This document shows positions 1-12,262 of a stretch of DNA of 64,000 bases, piece by piece. Numbering within the stretch: the first letter of the stretch is position 1; each line of letters starts with the position of its first letter. The notes beneath the pieces were generated by a model. That model was not told the origin of the DNA. It did no database searches and saw only the letters and a program-made list of their open reading frames with translations. The translations under genes were made by a program, and so were the position numbers. Origin of the DNA: Cristatella mucedo (lineage: Eukaryota > Bryozoa > Phylactolaemata > Cristatellidae). Location of the stretch: the NCBI GenBank assembly GCA_009760855.2, contig WPIO01000264.1, positions 62,001 to 126,000 on the forward strand. The letters run 5' to 3'.

Positions 1-277
1 AGCTATTATTATCTTGGTCTTAAGTCAGGCAAAAACTACTGCAGTTCCTTTTTGGCTGAGCAACCAAAAAAGTTCCGTCAGCTAACGTAACTCGAACTAA
101 ATATAGCTACTCGGGTAGTAAAAATATTGTTCATAAGTCAAGCAATGTGTTTCATATGCTGATGGACCTGCACTAATTCCTCGGTAATCAGCAGCTACAG
201 AGCAACATTTATACTGCGACACCTAAAGCCCACCATGCTCAGACTCATTCATCTAGCTTTTCAGAAAATTTATAGCA

Positions 278-340
278 CATAGATGGAGATTGAGTTCTAT
301 GAGGACGCTGTACCCAGTATATTCTCATTATTATGATCTC
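278..340 (+). mobile_element. LINE A 3' tail fragment
   Basis: The segment GAGATTGAGTTCTATGAGGA followed by CGCTGTACC and an ATTATTATG run matches the last 60 bp of LINE A, the 3' hairpin plus (TTA)n tail. It is a strongly 5'-truncated copy. Confidence 0.6.
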
Positions 341-345
341 CACTG

Positions 346-3300
346 CTACGTTGGTTTTAACCTTCTCACACCTTCTGGTCGAATTAATTACCAGCTTCGC
401 GGGTGCTTTTTCTGAGCTTCCTTTGTTGGCTAGCCATCTACGACTGATTGCTAACTCTTTTATCGCAGTTTCACGGTGCTCCATTTGCTTGGACTACAAC
501 GTTCGCCTCTCTGACCTCATTGTCTCCCCTGTCAGCTATCGAGCTACGTTCGGTGCATCGTTTATTTGTACCCTTTAAGAAGAAATGAATTGAAAAACCT
601 TCAGTGATCGCCCTTCTATCACGCAAGCCCTAAAATATTGACCTGGCTTTTGACTGATTCGCTATCGAATTTGACCAGTCTTGTATTAAGTCTCAGCTAC
701 AGAGATATCAAATCGGGTTGGCTTGCCCGTAGCCTCTTCAACGCTCTGTTTTCTCGTTCCCAACTGTTTTGCGACTTTTACCTTGCAAGAATTCATTCAT
801 TTGGGTTGTCAGAGGCAGCTATAATCTCGGGATATGATACTGTTTTTAGAATGATGGCCTAAGAAATGTAATATGCTTTATTGCATGCTTGTCGACGCCT
901 GATCCTAAAGTGACCACATAATATGGTTATTGATTCTCTTGGTGCCACAATAAAATCCACTTGATAGTGATTTACCTCTTTTAAGTTGATGTACAGCTGA
1001 CGCTTTATTTCTCTTCCACATTATGTCATTTTCCCCAGCTTAAGAAACAAATCCAGTTCGTTTACCGTAAGAAGAATTATCCTTTAAACTTAAATATGAA
1101 AGGTAAACGTCGACCATTCAACTCAAGCATCATAAAAATACTGTGCATATTTTACAATGTTCGAGCTATCCTGTTTTAAAGTGAATCTACTCGTGCTCAA
1201 TTAATTTTACAGCGATTTCTCGCTAGAGAACTTAAATTGAGAATTGCCAATATTTATCAAACAAATGTTTCATAAAATGTGCCTCATCCTTTGGTATATT
1301 ATCCATCAAAACTTACTACAGAGCCACGTTAAGATAAGCACTCATTGATCCTAGTATTATGTTGTAGAAAGAAGTACGCGTATTGTGATTTTAAAATGGC
1401 CTCCTCTTTCAGTGCAGGTGGGACTCCAAGCCTAGATCTTAAAAGTTTAGATTTTTCTTTCGATAGCTAATGCTTTGAATTCATCAGAGGTATTATTGTC
1501 GGTCTGTTAAGTAAGTCTCCTGCATCATTTACGGAGTAAATAATTAGTCACTGAACAGATTTACAACTTGTCAATCTTGCGACATGGCATTGCAAAAAAT
1601 GTCTCTTCTTCAAAATCCTAAGCCTCAATGAGTGAAATAAATGTCTAGTTTTATTAAATTTTCAAAAACGTTAGTTTAAAATCAAAATCTTCAATATTAT
1701 TTACATCATATGCCTCGTAAATATCTTAACCAAGACATTCAACATAGTGTTGCTCAATAGCTTGTAGTTCAGCTAGGAATCTAGAAAAAAGGAAAAAGCT
1801 GAAATGCTCTGCAATCTACCTGAGTAAAACCAGATTGTGCATATTAAGGGAAAACTTAGCATTTTTCTGAAAAAATTGCTAGTGTCCAGTAGCAAAAGTT
1901 TAGTAGAAACATATGTAATGGTCTTATATTATTATGATTGTGTTCCATTTAGTAATGGTCACGGCACAATAAATGATCAAGCAACAAGATTTGTAATTAT
2001 TAATTTTATTTAGGGTTCACGTAACAACATTATTGCCAAGGAAGTCATGTTCAGCATCAGTATCGGCTATTACAGTGTTGCTTCTAGCTTCCCTGAGCTG
2101 TGACCCCAAGCCCGAGCTGCCATCTTACTCATTTACCAGCCACCAGCTGAAGCTTTCTCATTATAAACACTGCTGTATTCATTTGGTGGCGAATTTTCCA
2201 TCTTTTCGAATACCTAGTAATCTTGCATGTAATAATAATGGTTAACTCTACTAAAAATATATCACTGTATGCAAGCTTTGTAATTCAGCGAAATCATTGA
2301 CTAATTGTGTTGCTAGCTTCAGCCATCTGCCGTGAAAATCGATTCGACTAATACGTAGCTCAAGGTATTCTTACCTCTTAAACTCGATCACGGTTACATC
2401 GTTTACTCACTCCACCGTCGCCAAATATTTCAAAGCTGTGAGCTTTCCATATGGGTGCCTGCTACACGTTTTTTCATAAAGGAAATGTGAGCTCAGCCAG
2501 AGTCGTGGTTTTCCTAACTGCATTAACAAAGGGACTTCTGGAGTAAACTATACTTGGGAGGTCTTCCACCAACTGCTGCTGCCATTTGGCGTTTATTCAG
2601 GGGTCATTCAGATCACACTGAGAAAATCCAGCCGTTTTTTACATTTAGTAATTTACATCAATTAAATCTAGGGGTGGTTATTTTATCTTGCAGTTATCAC
2701 CCCATTTAACCGTCCAGGTTACTTTGTGTGTTGCGACTTGTTGTTCTCCTTTAGACGAAGATCCACATTAAAACTCTTTAGAGCCACTAGAAACTCAATT
2801 ATTTCTCCGGGTATTCTCGACATCTGACTCATTGAAGCCTGATCGGATTACCTCTAAAGATGTAACTAAACAGCAGTTCATGCATATGCCATCTTTAGAG
2901 AGCTATTACCGAACAAGTGCTGAGATTTCAAGAGGCTAACTTAGTTCGGTCCTTGCGACTTTAAAAGGAATATTTGAATATGAATTTTATAAAAATCGTG
3001 TTATGGTTGTTTTGCTTCATTTATCAGCAGGCTTCTATCTCTACGTAATTCAACTGAAGTGTTAGACCAATTACTTCTTAATAGTTGAGATACAGCACAA
3101 TTTTTCTGCTTACCAGGCCCTAATTCAAGCAGTTCTGTCAAGGTTTCCAATTTTTTTATGTAATTACTAGGTGCGATACAATATATACTAACATGAGTTG
3201 CATATTAATTTTTGTATTTGCCTGGTGGCCCGTAGCAGTACCATCGAACTACCGTTATACTAATATATCCCATCGTATTTTAAATCTAAGGCAATGCATA

Positions 3301-4975
3301 CCATAAATTCTTTGAATAAATTCGTCCGTATGAAAAGCCGATACCGGATATATCAGCTCCATTGTTGCTAGATTCTCTCAGCAGAGCGCCAAATTCAACT
3401 GCAGCCTCAATAGCTGGGGAATAACAATTTGGGGGTTAACCTCATGGATATCCGTCTCAGACCACAGATGTCATAGGCTTGTAGTTGTTTTTCAGCATGC
3501 GTGCTATTTCCTCCTCAAGAAAGCAATGGTTATAATCGCTTTTCCACGATCTAAGGCAGACGACGTAAGACCTTTTGTGTGGGTTGGCATGCTGCTAGGT
3601 CTTAAATTGGTCATGGTGCCGTACTTCTAATCGACTAGGTGGTGTAGATATTTAGACGTGACGAGGCTCGTCTGCTAAGGTATTATTGCTTTATAACTAT
3701 CGAATGACCTAGTACGTGCAAAGCGAGCATGTGTAAACTTGGTGAAATGGTTATTAAAGCATATACGATGTCGCGATATGATAATCATGCAAATAATTTG
3801 TGGAAATATTTAAGAAATTTATTGCTGATCCGTTAATCATTCAGATTACGGTCGCTCAGATGAAATAAATTTGAATTAGTGCAATGTTGAGTAAATATTG
3901 TTCCATTTAGATATAATATGGAGTTCTGATGCCACCAGAGCATATGGTTACGACCAGACATTCGCAAACTCAGTTGGCCTGCACCGGCAGCCGTAGTTCT
4001 ATGCTATTAGAAGAAAACAGTGAGCAATGAAACGATGAAAAGGCCGATGACCAGGTAGTGGTGCGAAATGTGGCTGGTTGATGGTCGTGTTGATTCGCTC
4101 TTTGAAGGAGTAAAACTTGAAGTCTGAAAATGTTCAGGTATTTTTGTCAATCATTAAAGATGGCAATTTAGCTGCGATTATGTGTTAATGTTTAAATACG
4201 ATGAAATATAAAAAAAAATATTTACCATAGAGTACGTGGTCGGAGTAACGGCCTGAGAGCAGGCTGCTGAAGTGGAACTCGTATTTGGCAGTGGGGAGAT
4301 TGCAAGTGGATGCAGCATAAAAAGTGATTGCGTTATCTGAAATGAATACTGATGCGTTGAATCATTCTCATTGGCAATTCAAATCTCCTATCTATTGGCA
4401 CGGACTCTCCTGCGTTGCTGCTACTGAGCTTAGAATCTGACAGAGGATGAAAAGAACGCATTCCTCGAATTGTTATCGAAAGGCTATGGCAGCTGCTCAT
4501 CACAACCGATAGCGTTTTATAAAAATCCTAGCGCCATGAACAAGTCGAGAAAAACCAATTCGATTGGCTCTAGTGCTAAGGTCCATAGATACATGCAGAA
4601 AACCTGAACGGCAATGAGTTTTTTAATTAGATGAGCTCCTGAGAGCTTCCCAAAATTTGATGAATGAATAAATATATTATTAAAACTAAAAAATGTAATA
4701 AGTCAAATGAAAGCATTATTACTTTCGAAATAATTAGAGGTCAAAAGAGTATGGGATATCAAGAAGCATCATGAGGTGAATGCTGACAGTAAATAGGTTA
4801 GCATCCCTTATGTTTTAGGAGAAAACCGTATGCTCATGATGCTTGTTGTTCATTTAGAATGTTACCACTAACCAATCTATCAAGCTTTCTTTACAGCAAA
4901 TGTAACGTGCTTATAAAGCAACTGAGTTCTCTGTGGGCGTTACAGAGAACGCAAAAATAAAACAATAATTCGTTT
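346..4975. other. No gene recognised
   Basis: This AT-rich DNA has only short open frames without family features. If the monooxygenase gene ends in the window, its last exon could lie here. Weak candidates with an acceptor and an open phase-0 frame are 2407-2517 and the stretch below about 4010, both minus strand. No repeat family seen elsewhere in the window was recognised. Confidence 0.4.
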
Positions 4976-4976
4976 G

Positions 4977-5100
4977 TAGCGCCCCAAGAGAACTTAATCT
5001 CTATCCAAGTGCTTCACATATGTCTCGGCACTCCAGCCTACGACCTCAGCGAGGCCTTGGTTGGGGTGATTAATTTAACCGCTGGAGCAAACCAGCTGGA
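4977..5100 (-). mobile_element. SINE family 1 copy
   Basis: Read on the minus strand it begins with CTGGTTTGCTCCAGCGGTTA (A-box region), continues with a tRNA-like body and a damaged B box, and ends in the hairpin AGCACTTGG..GAGATTAAGTTCTCTTGGGGCGCT shared with LINE A. It is a diverged copy. Confidence 0.7.
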
Positions 5101-5244
5101 CTATGTATTATAATAGTACTATAGTTATCATTATCACATGTAATATTAATTCAATCTGGATTTTATATAGAGCTCTAAAGGAAGCAGAGGAAGGCACATT
5201 AAGATATGTATAAACGCACACGATATTGATATTTATAGGCTACT

Positions 5245-5635
5245 CTATCTGTCATCTTAAAGACCGTTGGCTAGAGAAGCTTTAGCACTGCAGGTCCCAG
5301 ACTCTGGAACTCGCTTCCGCAATTCTTACGCAACAAAAACTACTCTCCTGCTGCCGACAAAAGCTTATCCTTTCCAGCGGTCCTGGGCTGCTACTTCCAT
5401 GCAACTCACTACCTAAACTGCTCTCGCGACTCTGCTATGCTTCCCCCTTTCTCTTTGCTGCATGAGATGAAGTCCGTTGGTTCTGAATGAGTACCAAAAG
5501 TCGATAAGGCTGTAAGTGGGCTATACAAAACTCTCACGCGTAACAAACTCAATAGTGTTTGTGGCTTTTTGAAGTTACAAAAGGAGATACATGACATGAA
5601 TTGACATGACATGACATGACATGACATGATACTTT
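5245..5635 (+). mobile_element. LINE B 3' fragment with (ATGAC)n tail
   Basis: It matches the LINE B end at 23955-24290: the frames for LKTVG, then GPRLWNS-like residues, then the 3' UTR, all with stops and frameshifts. It ends in GGAGATACATGACATGAATT and about six ATGAC units. The 5-bp tail units differ from copy to copy in this family. Confidence 0.75.
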
Positions 5636-6189
5636 ACTGAATATGTAAAGCACAACGAGTACAGACACTAGGAAGGCAGTTTTAAAATCCCACTTTTGTA
5701 GACTATTTTTGAGCTTTTCAGGTTACTTAATATCACTCTATATAAGGGCTTTATAAACACATGAAACCCCCAGGTGTTTCTCAAGTAATCCAAGACTCTA
5801 AACGCGAATTGAAAAGACGGAATTTCTAATTTAAAGTGAGCTACTTACAGGTGGGTGCTTGCTCTTAATGAACTAGGTAGTATGAATGTGTTTTGCATTT
5901 TGCAAACATTTAAAGAGATGTAATTAAATGTGAATTCTTATCTTTCGGTATATGAATAAGGCGGTTATAAAGCTCAATGCTTATAAGTATATTTATTAGC
6001 AATATATTCGGCGTAACAATAGATGTTTACATAATACAATTACAAGTCCAGCTTTTTGCAAAACATGTTTCCATCGGTATGTCTATTGGTATTTCAAATA
6101 AGCCTGTGCTAATGTTTTCAAAAATAGTGGGTTATAATTAATACAGGATTGCTACGACGTTTTATATAAATCTTTATGAAAAGGACTAT

Positions 6190-6290
6190 GATAATATGCA
6201 GCAAATGTAAAGCGTCTAGGAAGAGATTGAGTTCTCTGAGGGCGCTTTACCAAGTGCTTTATTATGATTATTTTTATTATGACAATGACA
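6190..6290 (+). mobile_element. LINE A 3' tail fragment
   Basis: The run CAGCAAATGTAAAGCGTCTA, then AGATTGAGTTCTCTGAGGGC and GCTTTACCAAGTGC, is the terminal hairpin of LINE A, followed by an imperfect TTA/TTATTA tail. Confidence 0.75.
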
Positions 6291-7075
6291 ATGACTTTGC
6301 TATCTTGCATCTATTTAGTTCTTGGAGAATGGGCGAGTACTTCATCTATGATTGCTGTCCCTGGTCTCCAGCTCTGCTGCATATGTAAGGTAAACTTGTA
6401 GCATAACAAATTGCTTTTAATAGACACTGTAAGGTGCTGGAGAAAGAATAAGAGTATGCGAAACTAGGTCTCATAGTTTGCCTTGACAATTTTTGGTAGG
6501 GTCCGAGAACTCAGCCATTTTCATCGTCCTTCAAGTATATCAACTCTGTTAAGCCGTCCCACGGAGGATCAGAGATTAGTGAATAGTTAAGGTTTCACAT
6601 AAACTTTATTATGTTCTTCCTCCGACTATTTATCTTCTCTCTTTTTTCAAAGTGAGCCTTTAGACGGTCAGATATTGAAATTAAAAGCGACCTTAAGGCG
6701 CTGCTTTCCAGTTACTGACCTCCAGAAAGGTAGTTTTACTTAAGAGTGCATCTCAGATAGGGTATCACGAGATTCATGTAAAAGCGTGATTTTGAAAATA
6801 GGAAATTTAATTATATGAGCTATTGATGAAAGAGTAAAACTAAGTTGGTCCAAAAATATTTTAGTGGTTGGTTTAAACAAACCTATAAGAACTTGGGCTG
6901 GGTGGCTTTACATTGTTCTATTATAATTGCTACTAATTTTTTCATAATATTAATACATTTAACATAGTTCCTTCTGGGAACTCAGCCTATGTCTATGCAC
7001 TTTAAATTAGCATTTAAATTAGCACACTAAGCACGATCAAATGGCTAGTGGTAGCATGCTCAATAAACAACAAGA

Positions 7076-7168
7076 ATACCATGAAATGTAATGTAATGTA
7101 AGGTATCTCAGTCTTTAACTCCAAAAAGCCACTAACACTATGTGCATATTAGTTTTGTATAGCCCACT
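7076..7168 (-). mobile_element. LINE B 3' end fragment
   Basis: On the minus strand it reads GGGCTATACAAAAC ... TTTTGGAGTTAAAGACTGAG, ATACC and then ACATT units, matching the last 90 bp of LINE B (gagctatacaaaactc ... ggagttacagacggagatac). It directly abuts a LINE A copy on the same strand. Confidence 0.65.
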
Positions 7169-7451
7169 TACCAACTTAAGTGTGGTATGCCTGTCTAAAC
7201 AAGCCCGAATTTTAGCAATCTTATGTAGCTCTCAGTAGGCAGACTTGACGGTGGAGCTGATGCTGTCTTCGAATGAAAAGTATATTTAGAAAATGACACC
7301 TAGATTGATTGCTGATTCAGCAGAAGATATGCTAATAGAACAGAGTTTGAGCTTTAGCTGTTCCAATTTCTGAATCACACATGGTTTGCCAGTAACTAGC
7401 AAGCTTGGTTTCGTCAGCATTCAATTTAAGCAACGTTCTTGCCATCCATGC

Positions 7452-7606
7452 GCAAATATATAATTAAAATATAGTTCCTGTGTAAAGCGCCCTAAGAGAA
7501 TTTGATCTCTATTAAAGCGCTTCACATTTAACCTGGGGGCCCAGACCTCAGCCAGACCTTGGTTGGTGCGTGCACCATAATTGCTGAACCGAACTCGCTT
7601 GGGAAG
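7452..7606 (-). mobile_element. SINE family 1 copy nested in LINE A
   Basis: It interrupts the LINE A frame between the segment reading GCAAGAACGTTGCTTAA on the minus strand and the segment before the YADD block. It has a tRNA-like head and the 3' hairpin AAGCGC ... GAGATCAAATTCTCTTAGGG CGCT. The insertion is therefore younger than the host LINE copy. Confidence 0.7.
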
Positions 7607-7744
7607 AAATGTCAATAATACCTGCAGTACGGAAGTTGAGACAATTTTACATAGTCAAGAGTTAGTAGGGTTTCAAGCAAAACTACGATTGAGGGTCATC
7701 TGCATTAAAGTGAAAGTCTATACTGCCTGGCGATTACATCTGTA

Positions 7745-7762
7745 AGAGAGAGAGAGAGAGAG

Positions 7763-7802
<40 letters not shown>

Positions 7803-7822
7803 AGTAAGAGAAAGAGAGTATA
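7745..7822. repeat. (GA)n microsatellite
   Basis: About 78 bp of GA units with a few GAAA interruptions, lying inside the degraded LINE A copy. Confidence 0.95.
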
Positions 7823-9349
7823 CACATTTAAAAAATGGGTAGCAAGCACAGAGCCCCGAGGTAACTAATATCTTTAAGGTTCCTTGGATGATCTTTGTTT
7901 TGTCACATAAATACTCTGGAGTCACTCTTTGAGATAAAACCTAAACCATCGCAATGCAGTAACAGTGATACTCAGTCGAGATGAGAGGCGCTCAAGAAGG
8001 ACTTGGCGATCGACAGTATCAAAAGCTGCCTAAAAATCTAGCAAACCAAGACAACACTTTACCTGAATCTGCATTCCTAAGTAGGTCGGTATACACCCGA
8101 GGTGTTGCTGACTCACTTCAAGCTATTAGCTCTACAACTAGACAGGAACTTACTAACAGCCTTTGAAATTCAATATGTGAGTTCAGCTTGTCTGACACGA
8201 CTCGCTGCAGCATCTTTGATGGGAACGGTAGAAAGAAGACTGGAACAATGTTGTTCAACGTCTCTTGGTTTAGTGTTGCTTTATCGAGTAGTAGCTCGAC
8301 TACAGCCTTTCTGAAAGGTGCCGGGACATGAACTTAGGCTGATGTCATATATATGATGCTAGTTATACGAGGCGGCAGCAGGTGAGTGCATGGCAGAAAC
8401 AGGACGATGGAAATAAGGTCCAGAGGAATATTCGTCTTCTGTAATTGGGATGCTAACTTTAGGACTAGGTCACTAGTAACCTCCTTTAACCTAGGCATTG
8501 AGGTGCTGAATGGAAATAAGAGACGAGATCTCAGTGGGGATTCCGTGATCTATGGGATAGGCTGCCTGATCTTGTCTGTTCTTTGCAAAGAAGCTAGAGG
8601 CGCGATCGGCTACATCATCACATGTATCGCCAGGTGAGGAGCTAACCTGTTAGGAGTTCAGGGGATGAATGATCGTCAAAATCTGCATTTTAGAATGGTA
8701 CATCTGTGATTTGACTATGTCTTAATGGAAGCTAAACTTTTGCTTACCTAGGATCGATTGGTATGATGTAAAGTTTTTGTCGCATGCCTTTAGACCGAAA
8801 ATAGGTCCTGATCTTTGTTATGCTTTTTAAAGCTTGGGCAATGTAGGCGCTGCTAGTTCAGTGGCTCTGGTAAACCGTATACCATCTGGGTGAGGACCTA
8901 TAGTGGACTTGGTTTGAGGTCCAAACTCTTCGAGCATCCGTAAGGTTTAGTAGTGGTTCCTTCAATTATCCAGTTACAAATCTAAAAAAAGAACATTTCT
9001 TTTATGTTGAATCCACAATTTCCAATTTTTATGGATGATAGTGCGAATTCCTTGAATTTATATAAAATAACATCCAGACCTTTTAACACGTACCAAATGT
9101 GGGCATATGGATGTAATTTTTAACCGATGAGTGCTGTTTTAGTGTTTCCATGATTATTAATAATGAATTTGGCGTAGAGCTTTATGAGAATCCATTCTTT
9201 CTCAAGACACTTTACATTTGCTGCAAAGGAAGCAGGATTATTAACTGAGCCCCTTATATTTTTGTAGCAGCTATACATTGCCTGCTTACTGAAAATCCCA
9301 CAGATAGATCCCGAGAACTTGAGCAAGTTTTGGAAATCAAGACGCTGAG

Positions 9350-9487
9350 CTGATTTGGTCCAGCAGTTAACGTGCTCACCGCCGACCAAAGCCTGGCTGA
9401 GCTCGTGGGCTCGAGCCCGGAGGCATATATAAAGCGCCTGAATAGAGACTAAGTTCTCTTTGGGCGCTATACAAACGAATTATATTA
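9350..9487 (+). mobile_element. SINE family 1 copy, well preserved
   Basis: It begins TTTGGTCCAGCAGTTAACGT (pol III A-box-like), has GGGCTCGAGCCC as B box, and ends AAAGCGCCTGAATAGAGACT, AAGTTCTCTTTGGGCGCT, then an AT tail. It is tRNA-derived at the 5' end and LINE A-like at the 3' end. Confidence 0.85.
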
Positions 9488-11214
9488 TATAAGACCCTAA
9501 CCCCAGTTATTGTTCAAAAGAGTGGAACTGTAGTTAGCTCAACTTATGCACGATTACAATAGCTTACCAGATCTGGGTTGCTAAATCGAATTAGTATTAA
9601 GAAACTATAACTTCTATAGTTCCATCTTTGAGTATAATATATTTAAAAAGATCTCATCCCGGGGGTAAACTATCTACAAAACTTATTATTAATTATATTA
9701 ATTAGTTAGTGCTAAACTGGGGTTTCTTTTCAAATTGAATCATAGCCGAGATAAATGTGTCTCTGGTTTTAATGGGTAACCGTTAAAGTGTAGTAGAATC
9801 CGTGCTTAAGTTGAAAATTATTATCTACAATCCCGAAAATCCCAAACAGCCAGATGATCTACTAGCAATCTGGTCCATCAATTCAAATATAATAGCGTTC
9901 TGCTACACAGATAATCACAAACTTATCAAGATCGTTCTCTACCAAACTCATCCTAATTCCTAATAAAAGTATTTGTGGTGATTATCTCTCTGATATCCTT
10001 TTACTTGTTAAAGCTCACATGCGATAAGAACGCCCTCACAGCTACGAGCGAGAGTCCTGAGGTATGAAAATCTGGAAAACGTTTTCCTCAACTGCACAGA
10101 ATTCGTAGATCATGCATTAAATTTGAATCTTCTCAACATCCTACGTTACTGCCGGCAGACCTTACCTTATCCACTGACGTGGCAAATTTACGAGAAGTAA
10201 AATTCTCAGCTTCCTAGAAGTTGCCGTGTTTTCTTTGAGAAATGCCTTGCATGTGGTTATGCCTGCTTATAATTTGCACTTTATCGCTGACCGCATTTAC
10301 ATGCCTCCTTCAAAGTATACATAAAATGCCTCCAAAAAGATTTAGTTGACTAAGGACGCAATAATGTCTTATTTTTGATATTTTCACAGTCAGGATCATA
10401 CGATCCTCAAATGCCTTCAAGCTCCCAACTCAGGAGCTTTCATTTTTCGTTGCGTTTCAAAAGGTTCGAAGTATATCAACACCTAGGTCATTCGTTCATG
10501 TGAACTAAAAAGTCAGAAACAATCCTTGGCCTAAGCCGATTTCTGGGCACGCAGTCGCAATCAATCAAGAAGTGAATTGAGCTTCGTTTAAAAACTCGGT
10601 TAAAAAGATTCTGCTCTTTTCAGCAGATTCAGGCATTGGCCACGGCATGGGTTTCTTTTGTTCATTTCTGCCTTCAGAATGAACAGCTTCAACAGTCCGT
10701 GTAGGTCGCTCACCTGGTAACTTGGTGACCGTTGGTCATCAGTGTTTTTAGTGTGATTTTTAAGCCCTTCTGAATAACGCATTTTTATGCTGTATCATGT
10801 TTTTATAAGCCATTAAATTACCAAAAAATGGTTTGTTTCTTGATCGATGACAGTATCATTTGTTTCTTATAGGAATTTGGCTCCCTTGAAGATCTAAACT
10901 AAAAGCTTATCCCTATTTGAGATCCTATTTATTCTGGCAAAAGCACTTCTCACTATTTGAAAACAAAATCAACCTCTGCAATGTGTTGGATTACTCTCGA
11001 AATTGATCATTCGAATGCACTTACATCTGATCGAGTGATTATGGTATCAGCATCGCGAACTCTATTTGAGTTAAGCTTGTACAGGAAATTGGTCATATAC
11101 GAACTTTTCTAGAAGTATCGATTTGAAAGATCTGTTGAACTTAGGATTGCTCGCAAGGCATTAATATTATTTTTTTGTAAATGACTGCTAATTTTGTAAG
11201 GCTGGAATACTTAC
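9488..11214. other. No gene recognised
   Basis: No exon, repeat family or RNA gene was identified. A minus-strand donor-like ACCAG|GTGAGC at about 10712 lacks a convincing acceptor and family match. The terminal monooxygenase exon could be here but was not found. Confidence 0.4.
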
Positions 11215-11368
11215 CGAGTTGTTCGAGCACGAGTATTCATTAACACCAGTAAAATACTCATTCTGTATTGCCTGAGTCAGCTGTGTAGACCACCTTGCTC
11301 CTAATAGCCCGTCGTTTGTGCCGCTATTGAACCAGCTGAAGCTAAAGCCATAGAAAGTTTGCCATAAT
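11215..11368 (-). CDS. Monooxygenase exon 12: C-terminal segment
   Basis: The exon has one leading base and 51 residues (511-561). Family resemblance is weaker here, as is usual for this end of DBH/MOXD proteins, but W-x-x-x-L-x-x-A and a later C-x-x-x-S match the DBH order (WNSF...AL...CNKSS). The acceptor is AAATGCAG|A and the donor is TCG|GTAAGT. Phase agrees with exon 11, which lies only 63 bp upstream. The next exon was not identified; it should start in phase 0, bring roughly 40-60 residues and a stop codon, and may lie below 11214 or beyond the window. Confidence 0.85.
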
Positions 11369-11431
11369 CTGCATTTCTGTTAGATTTGCTATGCACCAAG
11401 ACTCTCGCAAACTCAATAATACACGCCTTAC

Positions 11432-11577
11432 CTAGAATAATTCTTTCCAAGTAGTTGATATACAGAGTCGGAGGGATTGTAAGCAAAAGGCGGAGTGGTT
11501 AAGCATGTCTTCAAATTTATTTTTGGGTAATAAAACAAGAACGTCAAGCACATCTCTTGGATCAAAGAATATCCACC
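11432..11577 (-). CDS. Monooxygenase exon 11: Met copper ligand (QEMC) exon
   Basis: The exon adds 48 residues plus two bases (462-509). GGYSLIQEMCLTFLFYYPK matches the family motif GGxxxxxEMCxxxxxYYPx; Met470 is the third CuM ligand (Met487 in DBH) and is retained. LKTC supplies the next conserved cysteine. The acceptor is GTGTTATTAG|GGT and the donor is AG|GTAAGG. The two leftover bases AG join the A that opens exon 12 to give arginine. Confidence 0.94.
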
Positions 11578-12143
11578 CTAATAACACAAAAAACTGCATG
11601 AAAATAGAAATTGTCTCCGTGCCATCGATCAAAATTGGGCCACAATTGCTTAAAAATTAGCAGTCAAATTAAAGAATCACGAGCTTGAGCTACTGTGATG
11701 AATAACTCTTCTTACATTTATGTTGCAACAAGAATGTATTAGTAGGATTAGATTTCCCTTTTGGTGCTGTACCAAAAAAGGAAATTTTTATCGCATCTAT
11801 CCATAAAACATTCCAGTTAAGCAACTCTTCAAAACATTTAAATCAGGAACCGTGCGTTTACTAACTGGAAATAGGAGCACTAACAGAGCTTAAATGCAAA
11901 ATGGCAAAACCATCCGAAAGTCAGTGTTTTTAGGATAATTAAATACGAATACTTACTCCGTAGAGATCTTGTAAAGTGTATTTGCCACTAGTTTGACTTC
12001 AGATCAAACGAAAATGGGTTCTTATGAAAAACAAAAATAAGAGCTGAAATACCTTAATCTGCAACCAATGCAGAATAATACCCATTACAGTCGGCCCTTG
12101 GAGGCTATAAATCGAGCGAAAGGGCTGGCTCTTCTCTATTGAA

Positions 12144-12262
12144 GCAATGGTTTTGAATTCTGGAATGGGCGGTCGGTGGATACCAACTACACGCTGACAG
12201 TCAATATGGCTCTTCTGTTGCTATATAAATATGGCTGTGGAATCAGCAGATTTATTTTTTAA
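12144..12262 (+). mobile_element. SINE family 2 copy, degraded
   Basis: GGTTTTGAATTCTGGAATGG resembles the B-box region of SINE 2, and GGCTCTTCTGTTGCTATATA followed by AATATGGCTGTGGAATCAGC matches its 3' half at 26270-26310. Confidence 0.6.

Larger units (their letters stand above)
7165..8960 (-). mobile_element. LINE A copy, degraded RT region, interrupted by a SINE
   Basis: Read on the minus strand, translated pieces follow LINE A order: fragments near the FDTIDHKVLLE block at about 8000, a FNADDPQ version of the YADDTQ catalytic loop near 7700, and IAKIRACLD near 7200. Frames are broken by stops. A SINE 1 copy sits inside it at about 7452-7606 and a GA microsatellite at 7745-7822. The far end (8400-8960) corresponds to the sequence upstream of the RT. 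Confidence 0.75.

Noticed and set aside
9350-9420. tRNA gene
   Set aside because: A and B boxes are present, but the cloverleaf is incomplete and the sequence recurs with a LINE-like tail; it is a SINE.
11432-11632. Minus-strand frame starting at 11632 and reading FVLLGWIFFDPRDVL
   Set aside because: It is an out-of-frame reading across the exon 11 acceptor; the correct frame after the AG gives GGYSLIQEMC and matches the monooxygenase family.
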